A stretch of 64,000 nucleotides of DNA from Acidobacteriota bacterium. GTDB lineage: Bacteria > Actinomycetota > AC-67. Under the pieces are notes generated by a model. That model saw nothing but the letters and a program-made list of their open reading frames with translations, was not told the DNA's origin and did no database searches. Both the position numbers and the translations under genes were made by a program. This document shows, piece by piece, positions 38,842 to 46,581 of this stretch; positions within the stretch are counted from its first letter, which is position 1, and each line of letters begins with the position of its first letter. The stretch lies in the NCBI GenBank assembly GCA_016208485.1, contig JACQXY010000023.1, positions 1 to 64,000 on the forward strand, given 5' to 3'.

Positions 38842-39542
38842 CACGCAGCCCCCCGAATCTCTCTCGCGCGCTGGACGTCGATCCGGATCCGAAGCAGCAG
38901 GAGGTAGAGCAAGGTGAAGGTGGCCAGGCCGAACATCAGCACGGCCAGCATCTCGCCCGGCATCTGGGGCCCCCCGCGCACGAGCACCACCGGCGCCGGG
39001 TGCAGCGCCCGCCACCACCGCACCGACAGGTAGATGATCGGCACGTCGGCGAAACCGACGATCCCGAGCACCGCCGAGAAGCGAGCGCGTCGCGCCGGAT
39101 CGGGCAGGTAGCTCCGCAGCGACAGGTACGACAGGTAGATGAGCCAGAGGATGAACACGCTCGTGAGCCTCGGGTCCCAGCTCCAGTAGACCCCCCAGGT
39201 CGGGCGCGCCCACAGCGGGCCGGTGATGAGCACGGCCGTGGTGAACACCACGCCGACCTCCGCCGAGGCCGCGGCGATCTGGTCGTAGCGCTGCTTGCCG
39301 GTCGCGAGCAGGGCGATGCTCGCGCCGAACACGACCGCGAAGGCGAGGAAGGCGACCCAGGCCGAGGGAACGTGAATGTAGAAGATCCGCTGCGGAGGGC
39401 CCTGCTCGAGGTCTTCTGGCGCCCAGGCGAGCGCGGCCCAGACGAGCAGGGCCATGGAGCCAAGCGTCGCCGGCGCGAGGAGCCGCGAGGCGCGTCCCGG
39501 GAGGCGGGCCGCCGCGGCGGCCGGACGGGTTTCGACGGTCAT
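38841..39542 (-). CDS. ccmC: Haem handling protein CcmC
   Basis: 233 aa, six helices. The WWD-type motif is visible as WGVYWSWDPRLTS (~115-127), with flanking His in FYIHVPSAW. CcmC loads haem onto CcmE outside the membrane. ATG 39542 lies one base after the ccmB stop; the upstream ATG at 39575 is inside ccmB. Confidence 0.93.
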   Translation of the reverse strand: MTVETRPAAAAARLPGRASRLLAPATLGSMALLVWAALAWAPEDLEQGPPQRIFYIHVPSAWVAFLAFAVVFGASIALLATGKQRYDQIAAASAEVGVVFTTAVLITGPLWARPTWGVYWSWDPRLTSVFILWLIYLSYLSLRSYLPDPARRARFSAVLGIVGFADVPIIYLSVRWWRALHPAPVVLVRGGPQMPGEMLAVLMFGLATFTLLYLLLLRIRIDVQRAREIRGAA

Positions 39543-39543
39543 G

Positions 39544-40224
39544 TCATTCCTCCAGCACGTACGGGAACGTGGCAAGTGCCACGAGCAGGAAGATCGCTTC
39601 GTAGGCGACGAGCAGGAGCAGCCAGGATCCCGCGGCCCCCACCGGCTTCCCGTTGAGCGCGGCCGAGGTCGCCTGAACGGAGGCGATCATCGCGGGGACC
39701 GTTACGGGGATCGCGATGAGCGGCAGGATGGCCTCGCGCGCGCGAGTTTGCACCGCCATGCCGGCCAGGAGCGTTCCGACCGTGACGAGCGCGAGCGTGC
39801 CGAGCGCCACGGCGAGGAGGAGCAGCGGCAGGCCCGCGCCGGGCTGAAGCTGCAGCAGCACGAGGAAGACCGGCAGGATCGCGATCTCGGCCGCCCCGGT
39901 GAAGGCGAGGTTCGAGATGAGCTTGCCGAGGAAGATGGCCTCGCGCGGAACCGGCGACGCGACGAGTCCCTCGATGCAGCTCTCTTCCCGCTCCTGGGCG
40001 AAGGACCGGCCCATTCCGAGGAGGCTCGCGAACAGGAAGGCCATCCACAGCATCCCCGCGGCCACTCCCTCCCTGCCCTGCCCGGAGGTCGGGAAGGCGA
40101 AGCTCGCCACCACGACCACGAGGAGCGCGAAGAGCCCGACGGCCGTCACGACGTTCTTGGTCCGCATCTCGACGCGGAGATCCTTGCTCGCAACGAGGAT
40201 TGCCGGTCGCAGCCATCCGCTCAC
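39544..40224 (-). CDS. ccmB: Haem-export ABC permease CcmB
   Basis: 226 aa, six helices. It matches CcmB: short cytoplasmic N-terminus (VASKDLRVEMRTKN), then FAQEREESCIEGLVASPV in the first loop and ILPLIAIPVTVPAMI late. GTG 40224 overlaps the ccmA stop (GTGA). With CcmA and CcmC it forms the complex that releases haem-CcmE. Confidence 0.93.
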   Translation of the reverse strand: MSGWLRPAILVASKDLRVEMRTKNVVTAVGLFALLVVVVASFAFPTSGQGREGVAAGMLWMAFLFASLLGMGRSFAQEREESCIEGLVASPVPREAIFLGKLISNLAFTGAAEIAILPVFLVLLQLQPGAGLPLLLLAVALGTLALVTVGTLLAGMAVQTRAREAILPLIAIPVTVPAMIASVQATSAALNGKPVGAAGSWLLLLVAYEAIFLLVALATFPYVLEE

Positions 40225-40958
40225 GCCCTCACCTCTCGCCGCCCGAGCAGCGGGCGGTACGTCCAGGACAGCTCTTCGGAGTCGCCTTCGATCCGGCGGT
40301 CGAGGGCGACGCGCCCGTCCTTCAGGGCCACGAGCCGCTCGGCTCCGGCGAGCGCCCGGGAGACCTCGTGGACGGTCACGATCATGGTCCGCTCGGGCGT
40401 GTGCAGCTCGAGGAGCAGCTCCTCGAGCGAGGCCGCGGCGGCCTCGTCGAGGCCCGTGTAGGGCTCGTCCATGAGGAGCACGAGCGGGGAGTGCAGGAGG
40501 GCGCGGGCGATCGCCGCGCGCTGCCGCATTCCGCGCGAGAGGGCTCGGACGGGGCGGTCGAGGCTTGCGGCCACGGTCATGCGCTCGGCGGCCGCCTCCG
40601 CGGCCTCGCCGGCCCGGGCGATCCCGAACAGCTTCGCGTGGAAGACGAGGTTCTCCCGGAGGGACAGGTCGAGGTAGAGCATGCTCTCGTGCGCGACGTA
40701 GCCGACCAGGGCCCGGAGCCCTGCGCCGGCGCGCCGCATGTCGACCCCGGCCACCGTCACCGTGCCCTCGGTCGGCGCCGCCAGTCCGGCCACCACCTTC
40801 AACATGGTGGTCTTCCCGGCGCCGTTCGGCCCCATGAGCGCGACGGAGGAGCCGTGGGGGATCTCGAGGTCGATCCCATCGAGCGCCACCTGGTAGCCGA
40901 AGGACTTGCGCACCCCCGCGAGGCGGATGCCCACGGCCGGCAGATCCCGAACGCTCAT
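40221..40958 (-). CDS. ccmA: Haem-export ABC ATPase CcmA
   Basis: 245 aa. Walker A GPNGAGKTT at about 43-51, signature LSRGMRQR, Walker B LVLLMDEP and a His switch in VTVHE. The ATG overlaps the ccmE stop (ATGA). Position between ccmE and ccmB supports assignment as CcmA over other ABC ATPases. Confidence 0.93.
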   Translation of the reverse strand: MSVRDLPAVGIRLAGVRKSFGYQVALDGIDLEIPHGSSVALMGPNGAGKTTMLKVVAGLAAPTEGTVTVAGVDMRRAGAGLRALVGYVAHESMLYLDLSLRENLVFHAKLFGIARAGEAAEAAAERMTVAASLDRPVRALSRGMRQRAAIARALLHSPLVLLMDEPYTGLDEAAAASLEELLLELHTPERTMIVTVHEVSRALAGAERLVALKDGRVALDRRIEGDSEELSWTYRPLLGRREVRA

Positions 40959-41407
40959 CCCCCCGGCTTCCGGGACTCGAACTTCGACGGGCAGCGCGCG
41001 AACAGCTTGTCGGCCCGGAAGACCCCACCCGCGTCGAGCTTCCCTTCGGCCACCGCGAGCGCTTCGTCCTTCAGCGTGTCGGGGGCGGTGCCCGCGAACA
41101 CGACGCGGATCGTGGCTCCCGCGTCGGCGACCGTGAACGTGACAAGGCCGCGCGCGGAGTCGAAGACGATGCTTCCCGGTGTGACCTTGCCCGAGAGGCG
41201 AACCTGCTCGCCGGGGGAGGCGAGGACCTCGGTCGGCGTTCGATAGTAGACGACCGAGCGCGTGAAGGCCTGAATCGAAAGGGTGAGCACCGCCGCGAGG
41301 GCGGCGAGTCCGAGGAGCGCCACCGGCAAGCGGCGGCGGGGACGCTCCAGGGGCAGGCGCGCTGCCTCGGGGCCGGACCCAGCGACGCTGTTTGTGGGAC
41401 TGTTCAC
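40955..41407 (-). CDS. ccmE: Haem chaperone CcmE, Cys variant
   Basis: About 150 aa: N-terminal anchor ~30-50 and an OB-fold (VRLSGKVTPGSIVF). The usual haem-binding His within the HxxxY motif is replaced: the sequence reads LFARCPSKFE, so CxxxF stands where HxxxY is expected. Cys-type CcmE proteins are known from archaea and sulfate reducers, usually without CcmH; here CcmH is present. The start is uncertain: GTG 41407 is used, TTG 41431 is possible, and neither has a clear site. First gene of the 11-kb minus-strand run. Confidence 0.88.
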   Translation of the reverse strand: MNSPTNSVAGSGPEAARLPLERPRRRLPVALLGLAALAAVLTLSIQAFTRSVVYYRTPTEVLASPGEQVRLSGKVTPGSIVFDSARGLVTFTVADAGATIRVVFAGTAPDTLKDEALAVAEGKLDAGGVFRADKLFARCPSKFESRKPGG

Positions 41408-41526
41408 GTCGTTGCGGCGCGCGACGCCCAACGCCGGTTCGGACTGGACGATCTCGCAGCCACCTCCTCAGTATGGATCATCCCCGCCGGGGCCGCCGGG
41501 TGCCAGGCCCACATTGCCCAACGGAG

Positions 41527-41557
41527 CTAGGGCATCTTGTGCCCGGTCCTAGGGCAC
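41527..41557. promoter_or_regulatory. Direct and inverted repeats between ccmE and the 15-haem gene
   Basis: CTAGGGCA occurs at 41527-41534 and again at 41549-41556, 22 bp apart (two helical turns). Between them GTGCCC (41539-41544) pairs with GGGCAC (41552-41557) and TGCCC also pairs with the first GGGCA. This could be an operator with two half-sites or, in RNA, two exclusive hairpins. It lies ~70-100 bp before the plus-strand start and ~120 bp before ccmE. Confidence 0.4.
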
Positions 41558-41625
41558 TTGAACTACTTCATGTCCGTGCAAGAGCCCCTTTTCCGATGGG
41601 CGCCGCCCGGACAGGGTGTGGAGAG

Positions 41626-43044
41626 ATGGGCGAGCGACCCGACGGTTTCGACCCTGCGCGACCGCGACCCGGTCGGCGGGCGCTCATCGTGGCGGCTTGT
41701 GTTGCCGCGTTCCTCTTGCTCTCGATCGCCGGCGGGTACCTCGTCGGTCTCAGGAGTCGGGGTTCCGAGCGCGCCTTGCCCCCGGCGCCGTCCGCGACCC
41801 CCGTGGCGAGTTCGACGCCCTCGGTCGAACCATCCCCGGAGATCCCTTCCACAACGCCGTCGCCGGCTCCCGATCTGTTCCCGCCGGGCCACGACTCCGA
41901 TTCCTGGATCCGGATCCACCCGAAGGCCGCGGGCAAGGGATGCGCGGTGTGCCATCCGGTCATCCGCTGCACGCGGTGTCACGGCACCGAGGTTCCTCAT
42001 CCGAGGTTCTGGCGGGAGGCGCACGGCAAGGTCGCGCTCGCTCGTCCCGAGCTCTGCGACAAGTGCCACAAGGACGAGAAGCAGAAGTGCGCCTCCTGTC
42101 ACGGCCTGACCATGCCCCATCCGGCGAACTGGTCGGAGGCCCACCGGCCCGTCGCGAAGGCCGGCAACTCGGTGTGCGCCAGGTGTCACACCCAGCAGGA
42201 CTGCTCCAACTGTCACAAGCTGACCACTCCGGAGTCGTGCAAGACCTGCCACGAGGCCAAGCACACAGCGGTCGCGAAGGCGGGCGGCCACGACCTCAAG
42301 CTTTGCCTGACGTGCCACCCGCAGAACCCGGCCGTGGTGGGACCGGGACGGAGCCACAGGACCAAACCGAGCTGCCTCGATTGCCACGACGCCGACAAGC
42401 TCGCGCCTCAGGTCGCCGTAGAGAGCCAGCGCGATTGGATGAAGCGGGAGGGCGAGGGCAAGGGGGTCTGGGTCGAGCGCGGCAAGCACTCGCGCGCCGA
42501 TCTCACCCGGTGCCAGTGGTGCCACCAGCCGCACGACGCCGCGGCCACGACGTTCCCCCCCGGCGTGAAGCCGACCGACAAGAACTGCGCGCCGAGCTGC
42601 CACGTGTGGGTCCAGGGATCGGTCGTATCGCGGGGGTTCACCAACTCCTCCAAAGATCCGGAGCAGACGACCTATCGCGGCACGATCGAGCCGGGGAAGC
42701 TGCTCGCCGGCAGCGAGGAGGCGCACGCGACCGACGCCGAGATGTACCCGGGGAAGGGTTGCGCCGGGAGGTGCCACGACGGGCAGCACGGGACCATCAC
42801 GCTCTGCATCCAGTGTCACAACTACAAGGACTTCACCAACCCTCAGAACCTCCACGACACCCATGCGACCTTGGTGGGCGCGGAGGGGCCGGTCGCCGAT
42901 CCTGAGAACAACCCGCCGGGCGGCTCGAACACCTCGTGCCGGTACTGCCACGGGTCGCCCCCGCTCTCGAACGCCTCGTGCTGGAACTGCCACCTCTCGG
43001 CGCACAACCCGATCGTGCCCTACTGGAAGGCCAAGGCCGAGTAG
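41626..43044 (+). CDS. Membrane-anchored multihaem cytochrome c (15 potential haem sites)
   Basis: 472 aa. Anchor at ~16-38, a Pro/Ser-rich linker to ~90, then 13 CxxCH (first at 106) plus CAPSCH and CAGRCH of the CX3CH type. The N-terminal half has PHP-type repeats (VPHPRFWREAH, MPHPANWSEAH) like the decaheme proteins at 30692 and 51478. The last ~190 residues are clearly paralogous to the protein at 52346 (shared DPEQTTYRGTI, LLAGS and NASCWNCHLS). ATG 41626 follows GGAGAG; upstream frame is not used. Divergent from ccmE. It probably carries electrons between the membrane and outer cytochromes. Confidence 0.9.
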   Translation: MGERPDGFDPARPRPGRRALIVAACVAAFLLLSIAGGYLVGLRSRGSERALPPAPSATPVASSTPSVEPSPEIPSTTPSPAPDLFPPGHDSDSWIRIHPKAAGKGCAVCHPVIRCTRCHGTEVPHPRFWREAHGKVALARPELCDKCHKDEKQKCASCHGLTMPHPANWSEAHRPVAKAGNSVCARCHTQQDCSNCHKLTTPESCKTCHEAKHTAVAKAGGHDLKLCLTCHPQNPAVVGPGRSHRTKPSCLDCHDADKLAPQVAVESQRDWMKREGEGKGVWVERGKHSRADLTRCQWCHQPHDAAATTFPPGVKPTDKNCAPSCHVWVQGSVVSRGFTNSSKDPEQTTYRGTIEPGKLLAGSEEAHATDAEMYPGKGCAGRCHDGQHGTITLCIQCHNYKDFTNPQNLHDTHATLVGAEGPVADPENNPPGGSNTSCRYCHGSPPLSNASCWNCHLSAHNPIVPYWKAKAE

Positions 43045-43063
43045 CGCCGGAGCCCGCGCGCGC

Positions 43064-43933
43064 CTACCTCAGGACCGCCCTGATCGTGTGCCTCCATGCC
43101 GGAGGCAGCACCCGGTCGGAGACGAGGCGGTCGAACGCCGCGGCTCCGCCGGCGATCACGCGCGCGGCGCCGCGCGCCGGGCGGCTCCGCGCGATCCGGG
43201 TCTCTCCGACGAGGTAGTAGTTGAGGCCGAGCACGAGAATCCACGCCAAGGAGGCCGTCCCGACCGAGCGCACCTCGAAGCCGGCCCGCTCGGCGAGCGC
43301 GGCGATCTCCTGGGGCAGGAAGGTCCTCAGGTTCGCCGCCATCGAGGCGATCTCCCAGCTCTTGCGCTCGGCTTCGGACGGGTCGGGCGCGCGGCGGGCA
43401 AGACGGGCTCGCGCCTCGACCGCCCGCACCGCAAGGCCGACCACCGCGGCGACCTGACGCTCCCCGGACCGCGTCGGCTCGGCGAGCACGACCGCCGTGC
43501 CTCCGGGGCGGAGAACCCGGCGCCATTCGACGAGCGCGGCCAGGGGGTCGGGTAGGTGATGGAGGGCCCCACGCGCGACCACCAGGTCGAATGAGTCGGT
43601 CGCGTAGGGCAGGCGCTCGGCGTCGGCGGCGGTGAGCCCGACCGCGGCGCCGGCGCGCGCCGCGTTCTCTCGGGTCCGCTCGATCATCGCGACCGACAGG
43701 TCGCAGGCCTCGACCCGGTCGGCGATTCCCGCCGATGCCATCCCGATCGCGAGGTACCCGGTGCCGCAGGCGACGTCGAGGGCGCGGCTTGCCCTCGGCG
43801 GCCGGCCGATGGCGCGCGACAACTCCCGCTTGACCTCGCGCCCGATACCCCGGTCGTAGGAGATCAGGAAGCGGTCGTCGTAGGAGGCCGCCTCCCGGTC
43901 GTGCACGAGCGCGTTGAGCCGCTTCGGGTCCAC
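43064..43933 (-). CDS. SAM-dependent methyltransferase, class I
   Basis: 289 aa. Motif I ALDVACGTGYLA (~51-62), an acidic residue after beta-2 (VEACDLS) and the motif around FDLVVARGALHHLP identify a Methyltransf_11/UbiE-type enzyme. The C-terminal ~120 residues are a family-specific extension. GTG 43933. It is convergent with the 15-haem gene (19-bp gap). A role in quinone methylation would suit a respiratory island, but the substrate is not shown by the sequence. Confidence 0.85.
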   Translation of the reverse strand: MDPKRLNALVHDREAASYDDRFLISYDRGIGREVKRELSRAIGRPPRASRALDVACGTGYLAIGMASAGIADRVEACDLSVAMIERTRENAARAGAAVGLTAADAERLPYATDSFDLVVARGALHHLPDPLAALVEWRRVLRPGGTAVVLAEPTRSGERQVAAVVGLAVRAVEARARLARRAPDPSEAERKSWEIASMAANLRTFLPQEIAALAERAGFEVRSVGTASLAWILVLGLNYYLVGETRIARSRPARGAARVIAGGAAAFDRLVSDRVLPPAWRHTIRAVLR

Positions 43934-43935
43934 GG

Positions 43936-44061
43936 CTACCGCAACGCCGACGGGTCTCCGTCGAAGAGCTTGCCGATCTCGCCGGGCAGGAGCGCCTCCG
44001 CGCGCCCGATGCCCCGTCCCGCGCTGGCTACCACCGCGACCTTTCCGTCACGTGCGCCCAC
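43936..44061 (-). pseudogene. Possible short remnant of a short-chain dehydrogenase N-terminus
   Basis: A 41-codon frame starting GTG 44061 and stopping 2 bases before the methyltransferase start. Its first part (GARDGKVAVVASAGRGIGRA) resembles the SDR start GKVAxVTGAGRGIGRAEA, with TG changed to AS; the similarity ends after ~25 residues and the frame stops soon after. A decayed SDR fragment is the best reading; a short real peptide or chance are possible. Confidence 0.35.
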
Positions 44062-44090
44062 GACCCTGCCGGGCGGCTCCAAGGGGCCTG

Positions 44091-46502
44091 TCAGAGCCTG
44101 ACGCTTCCGTGGTAGTGGCAGGAGATGCAGGTCTTGCCCCTGTCGGAGTGCGTGCTGCTGTGACAACCCTTGCAGAAGCCCTGGAACTTGACCTTCCACT
44201 GGTCGTCGTAGGTGAACGGCGCCTGGAAACCCGTCACCGTCGTGGTCTGGCCGCCGGGAACGCCCATCGTCCCGATGCTCACGACCTGCTCCCTGAGCAT
44301 GTAGGTGTTAGAGGACCCGTGGAAATCGTGGCACGCGGTGCAGGCGAGTTCCCCGCCCTTTCCGTGGACGGAACCCGACCCGGTGAAGTACTGCGCCGCG
44401 GTGAACTTGTCGTGCGCCTTGCCGCCGGCATCGGAGGAGGTGTCGTTGGTCAGCCGGACCGTGTAGGGAACGGTGGTGCCGGCGCTCACGGGCTGGGTCG
44501 TGGTCGGGTTCACATGGCACTTGGCGCAGAACTGCGAGATGTCCTGAGCCGTGCCGGGGGCTTGAGACCTGTTCATGCCATAGGACGCCGAGTCCCAAGA
44601 AACCGCGTATTTCAGCGTGAGGTTGGTGGGATCCCCTAGCTTGGTCTTCCCCTGAGCGTAGTCGTCCGCCTGGTCCACGAGGTGGGAGTTGTGACAGGAC
44701 GCGCACTCCACCACCCGGGTTCCCCCCGCCTGCTCGGCCGAGGCGACGGGGTGGTGGAAGATGCGTATGCCGTTGCCGTCGGAGGTGCTGTAGTCGTTGG
44801 CGCCTCCGGTGAACGCGGTGTACGGGTTGCTCCCTCCCGAGGTGTTGGGGCTGGCCTGGGTGTGACAGGTGTAGCAGAGCTGCTCCTGGCCGGCTCTCGT
44901 GAGCCTCGTGTTGTCGGAGCCATGGGCGAAGTGGCAGGCGAGGCACTTGACCTCGCTCCCGGAGGCCGGCGACGGGACGTTCGGGCTGGTTTTGTGGATG
45001 CTCGACTCGTACCCCGTGTGATCCCCGAGTGGAGCCGGGAGGCTCGACCCCTGACCATGGCAGCCGTAGCAGAAGGAGGTGCCGATCGGGGAAGAGGGTG
45101 GGGAGTACCGGTAGGAGCCGCCGACGAGGACGCGGAGGAGCTTGGTGTTGCCGGTGCGAAGTCTGTGGGCCGTGTGGCAGCTCCCGCACACGAGCCGGTA
45201 CCCGTCGGTCGTGGCCGGGACGGGGTGGTAGGAGGTCCTCGTCGAGCTTCCGATGGTCCCCTCCCCGAAGTCGCTCTGGATGTCGGTGCTCGCGCCGCTC
45301 CCGTTGTGGCACTGGTAGCAGGTCTCCCTCTCGCTGGCGCGCTGGAACAGATTCGGGCCCGGGGCCTTGTGGGCCGCGTGGCAGTAGCCGCAGAGCGTGG
45401 TGCCGCTGGAGTAGCCCCCGTGGGGGTCCGTGACGGCCGCCGCCGCGAGAATCGACAGGTGCGGCAGGGCGACGGTCACGACGGAGCGGGCGGCGTCGAC
45501 CTCGGTACTCCCGAGCGGCATCCAGGTGTGGGCCGACCTGTCCCAGTACTGCCCGAACGTCGTGTCGGCCGGGTAGGAAGCGGGCAGGCGGTATCCCGGC
45601 GGGACGTCGAAGCGCATGCTGAGGCGCGCGGGCCGACGGAAGACGGTGCCCGAGGGCTCGATGCGAAACACCCGGGTTACGAGGACCCGGTTGGTGCTTG
45701 CGGACGGCGGGGAGGCGACCTGCTCGACGGTGAGCGTCTTCGGCGCCTCGAGGGAGCCCGGAGGTATCTCGAGCCTCACGGTTCCCGTCGTGGGCGCGAT
45801 CGTCCCGCCCTCGGGACCGATCGTGCGGGAGACACGCACGTTGTCACTGGAAGAAAGGGCCGACGGTGCTCCTTCGTTGCCGGAAATGTCGACGGCGCTG
45901 ACGCGGTAGAAGAAGATCGCGCGCTCGGGCGGCCGGTCCTCGAATCCCTCCACCGAAGCGCTCCCGACTCGCGAGTATGGCCCGGCGGGGGACGCGGACC
46001 GGTAGACCCGGTAGTGGGCGAGGTCGGGGGCCCGGCCCTCGGCCCACGTGAGTCGGTTGACCTCCGAGGCGACCACCCGAGGTCGCCCCGGCGGGGGCGG
46101 GGGCACCGGATCCGGGGGGCCGGGGTCGTTCCACACGGCGATGCGAAGGCTCTTGCGGACGGCCGGCGCGCTTCCGGACGCGCTGACCTCGAGGACGTAG
46201 GCACCGTCGGGGACCGGGTCGCCTTGCAGGGTTCTCCCGCGCCAGCGGAAGGTGTAGCGGCGGTCGATGTCCCGCGTGACGCGAAACACCGGGGTGGCGC
46301 CGACGTCCGCGCCGGGCCTGATGGAGAAGGTGACGATGGACGGAGACGACACCCGGACCGCGACGACGGCCCAACGGCGGAGGGCGGTGACCACCTGCCC
46401 GCTTCGGGTGTGGATCGCGACCGGAGGCGGGCCCGGACCAAGAAGCCCCCCGAGGATCAGGAGCCCCGCGCCGACCCGTCCCACTGCTCGCCCACGCATC
46501 AT
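44091..46502 (-). CDS. Secreted 11-haem cytochrome c with FlgD-like, FN3 and ZU5-like domains
   Basis: 803 aa. Signal peptide (~1-30). FlgD-type Ig-like domain (~55-125, DPVPDGAYVLEVSASG), fibronectin III domain (~145-215), ZU5-like domain (~225-350: IGPEGGTI, LEIPPGSL). Then 11 CxxCH from ~375 to the end (CGYCH, CYQCH, CGSCH, CYGCH, CLACH, CYTCH, CASCH, CAKCH, CTACH, CKGCH, CISCH), with doubled CxxCH spacing and long Ser/Thr/Gly loops. No membrane anchor at the C-terminus. Large Ig-like modules plus haems point to a cell-surface electron-transfer protein. A perfect hairpin lies 33 bp upstream. Confidence 0.9.
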   Translation of the reverse strand: MMRGRAVGRVGAGLLILGGLLGPGPPPVAIHTRSGQVVTALRRWAVVAVRVSSPSIVTFSIRPGADVGATPVFRVTRDIDRRYTFRWRGRTLQGDPVPDGAYVLEVSASGSAPAVRKSLRIAVWNDPGPPDPVPPPPPGRPRVVASEVNRLTWAEGRAPDLAHYRVYRSASPAGPYSRVGSASVEGFEDRPPERAIFFYRVSAVDISGNEGAPSALSSSDNVRVSRTIGPEGGTIAPTTGTVRLEIPPGSLEAPKTLTVEQVASPPSASTNRVLVTRVFRIEPSGTVFRRPARLSMRFDVPPGYRLPASYPADTTFGQYWDRSAHTWMPLGSTEVDAARSVVTVALPHLSILAAAAVTDPHGGYSSGTTLCGYCHAAHKAPGPNLFQRASERETCYQCHNGSGASTDIQSDFGEGTIGSSTRTSYHPVPATTDGYRLVCGSCHTAHRLRTGNTKLLRVLVGGSYRYSPPSSPIGTSFCYGCHGQGSSLPAPLGDHTGYESSIHKTSPNVPSPASGSEVKCLACHFAHGSDNTRLTRAGQEQLCYTCHTQASPNTSGGSNPYTAFTGGANDYSTSDGNGIRIFHHPVASAEQAGGTRVVECASCHNSHLVDQADDYAQGKTKLGDPTNLTLKYAVSWDSASYGMNRSQAPGTAQDISQFCAKCHVNPTTTQPVSAGTTVPYTVRLTNDTSSDAGGKAHDKFTAAQYFTGSGSVHGKGGELACTACHDFHGSSNTYMLREQVVSIGTMGVPGGQTTTVTGFQAPFTYDDQWKVKFQGFCKGCHSSTHSDRGKTCISCHYHGSVRL

Positions 46503-46534
46503 GTTGGAAGAAGAATACCGCTCCCTGTGAACTA

Positions 46535-46566
46535 CTCACAGGGGGGCGGTCATGCCCCCCTGTGAG
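46535..46566. terminator. Perfect 13-bp hairpin between the 6-haem and 11-haem genes
   Basis: CTCACAGGGGGGC (46535-46547), loop GGTCAT, then the exact complement (46554-46566). It lies 15 bp after the 6-haem gene stop and 33 bp before the 11-haem gene start. There is no T-run on the minus strand side, so it may be a leaky terminator, an mRNA-end stabiliser or a 5' leader hairpin that sets the ratio of the two cytochromes. Confidence 0.55.
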
Positions 46567-46581
46567 TGCCGTCCCGGGTCC

